Assembly (NCBI GenBank): GCA_964625245.1
Contig: CAZVAN010000031.1
Coordinates: 1 to 7,089 of the forward strand
Direction: 5' to 3'
Source: CAZVAN01 sp964625245
GTDB taxonomy: Bacteria > Patescibacteriota > Saccharimonadia > Saccharimonadales > UBA10212
DNA: 7,089 nt
Position numbers and translations under genes: made by a program. This document shows, piece after piece, positions 6,416-7,089 of this stretch (position 1 is the first letter of the stretch; each line of letters opens with the position of its first letter). The notes below the pieces were generated by a model. It was not told the origin of the DNA. It ran no database searches and saw only the letters and a program-made list of their open reading frames with translations.

Positions 6416-7089
6416 GGTTAGGATTTCGGCGCCTTTATCTGTTACCAGCACTGTGTGTTCAAAATGAGCGGATAAGGAGCCGTCGTGGGTGGCAACCGTC
6501 CAACCATCTTTCAAAAAATCGACGCGCCAGTCACCCAAGGTGGCCATTGGCTCAATAGCGATGGTCATGCCGGCCATTAGAGTTGGGCCGGTACCAGAAA
6601 CACCGTAGTTTGGAATATTGGGCTCCTCGTGAACATCATAACCAACGCCGTGGCCAACAAGATCGCGGACAATGCCAAGTTTATAGCTGTCTAACACATT
6701 TTGGACGGCAAAAGAAATATCGCCGACGCGGGTGCCGTCACCCTTTATGGCATCTATTCCAGCTTCTAAGGAGCGTTTGCTGCCCTCTATAAGCCTTTTA
6801 ACGTCACTAGACGGCTCTTTATCACCAGCAACGACTGTTATTGCACTATCGACCACCATACCGTGATTTGCGACAGTTAAGTCCAGCTTAACTATATCGC
6901 CATCTTTAAATTTGGTCTTAGTGGGGATGCCGTGCACTACTGCGTCGTTGATGGATATACATATGGCATCCGGGAAGCCCTCGTAGCCAACCAGAATAGG
7001 CTGGAGGCCAGCAGTTTTTACAGCTTTTAGAGCGGCCTCAGCTATATCGCGACCAGTCGCGCCCGGAACTACGAGCTTTGACAGGTCGT
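6407..7089 (-). CDS. map: Methionine aminopeptidase type I, 5'-partial
   Basis: Removes the initiator methionine from nascent proteins in the cytoplasm. The frame runs to the window edge. The visible 226 residues lack roughly the first 27 upstream of the usual L-x-x-x-V-x-P-G segment (visible here as LSKLVVPGATG). All catalytic features are present, numbered from the first complete codon: H52 in VVHGIP, metal ligands D69 (KLDLTV), D80, H146 (GHGVG), E179 (IEPM) and E210 (FEHT), plus H153 in VHEEP. The D69-D80 spacing of 11 matches D97-D108 of the E. coli enzyme. The short N-terminus with no zinc-finger extension fits type I. It ends in TAG, with ftsA starting 49 bases later. map usually follows secY and adk in ribosomal-protein operons, so those may lie beyond the edge; that is a guess. 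Confidence 0.96.
   Translation of the reverse strand, partial: DLSKLVVPGATGRDIAEAALKAVKTAGLQPILVGYEGFPDAICISINDAVVHGIPTKTKFKDGDIVKLDLTVANHGMVVDSAITVVAGDKEPSSDVKRLIEGSKRSLEAGIDAIKGDGTRVGDISFAVQNVLDSYKLGIVRDLVGHGVGYDVHEEPNIPNYGVSGTGPTLMAGMTIAIEPMATLGDWRVDFLKDGWTVATHDGSLSAHFEHTVLVTDKGAEILTLL

Noticed and set aside
6407..6937. A short methionine aminopeptidase starting at the GTG at 6937
   Set aside because: The same frame continues upstream to the window edge with conserved family residues (LVVPG, GFPDAICISIN). The GTG encodes the valine before the catalytic histidine and is not a start.
1..7089. Alternative genetic code with TGA read as glycine or tryptophan, as in some Candidate Phyla Radiation lineages
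   Set aside because: No in-frame TGA was found in the five genes. Tryptophan is written TGG and glycine GGN throughout, so the standard bacterial code is sufficient.

Overview
The window carries five protein genes, all on the minus strand, from a moderately AT-leaning bacterial genome. In transcription order (right to left) they are map (5' end cut by the window edge), ftsA, ftsZ, nrdR and nrdJ (3' end cut by the other edge). The gene content, the short intergenic spaces, a cobalamin-dependent class II ribonucleotide reductase without an ATP-cone, and the style of the FtsZ and FtsA proteins suggest a small-genome bacterium of the Patescibacteria (Candidate Phyla Radiation), perhaps Saccharibacteria-like. 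That placement is inference from protein style, not from a search. The standard bacterial code fits. The five genes contain no in-frame TGA, and the four visible stop codons are TAG or TAA.

Layout by region: 7089-6407 is methionine aminopeptidase with all five metal ligands. 6357-5122 is FtsA, the actin-like membrane tether of the Z-ring, with its C-terminal amphipathic helix. 4990-3614 is FtsZ, with an unusual acidic/basic tail beyond the FtsA-binding peptide. 3470-2964 is NrdR, the nucleotide-sensing repressor of ribonucleotide reductase genes. 2780-1 is NrdJ, the adenosylcobalamin-dependent ribonucleotide reductase, lacking only its extreme C-terminus. No intergenic gap exceeds about 185 bases, and I see no RNA gene, mobile element, CRISPR array or long repeat.

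The genes join two core tasks: building the division ring (FtsA with FtsZ) and making dNTPs (NrdJ under NrdR control). The gaps before ftsA, ftsZ, nrdR and nrdJ each contain a plausible sigma70-type promoter, so the cluster is probably several overlapping transcription units rather than one operon. The best regulatory signal is a pair of NrdR-box-like dyads 33 bp apart over the nrdR promoter, one of them a perfect 14-bp palindrome. It implies that NrdR represses its own gene and possibly read-through into nrdJ. nrdJ has its own promoter and a leader of about 130 nt that can fold. No exotic new system is visible; the points worth following are regulatory details and the FtsZ tail.
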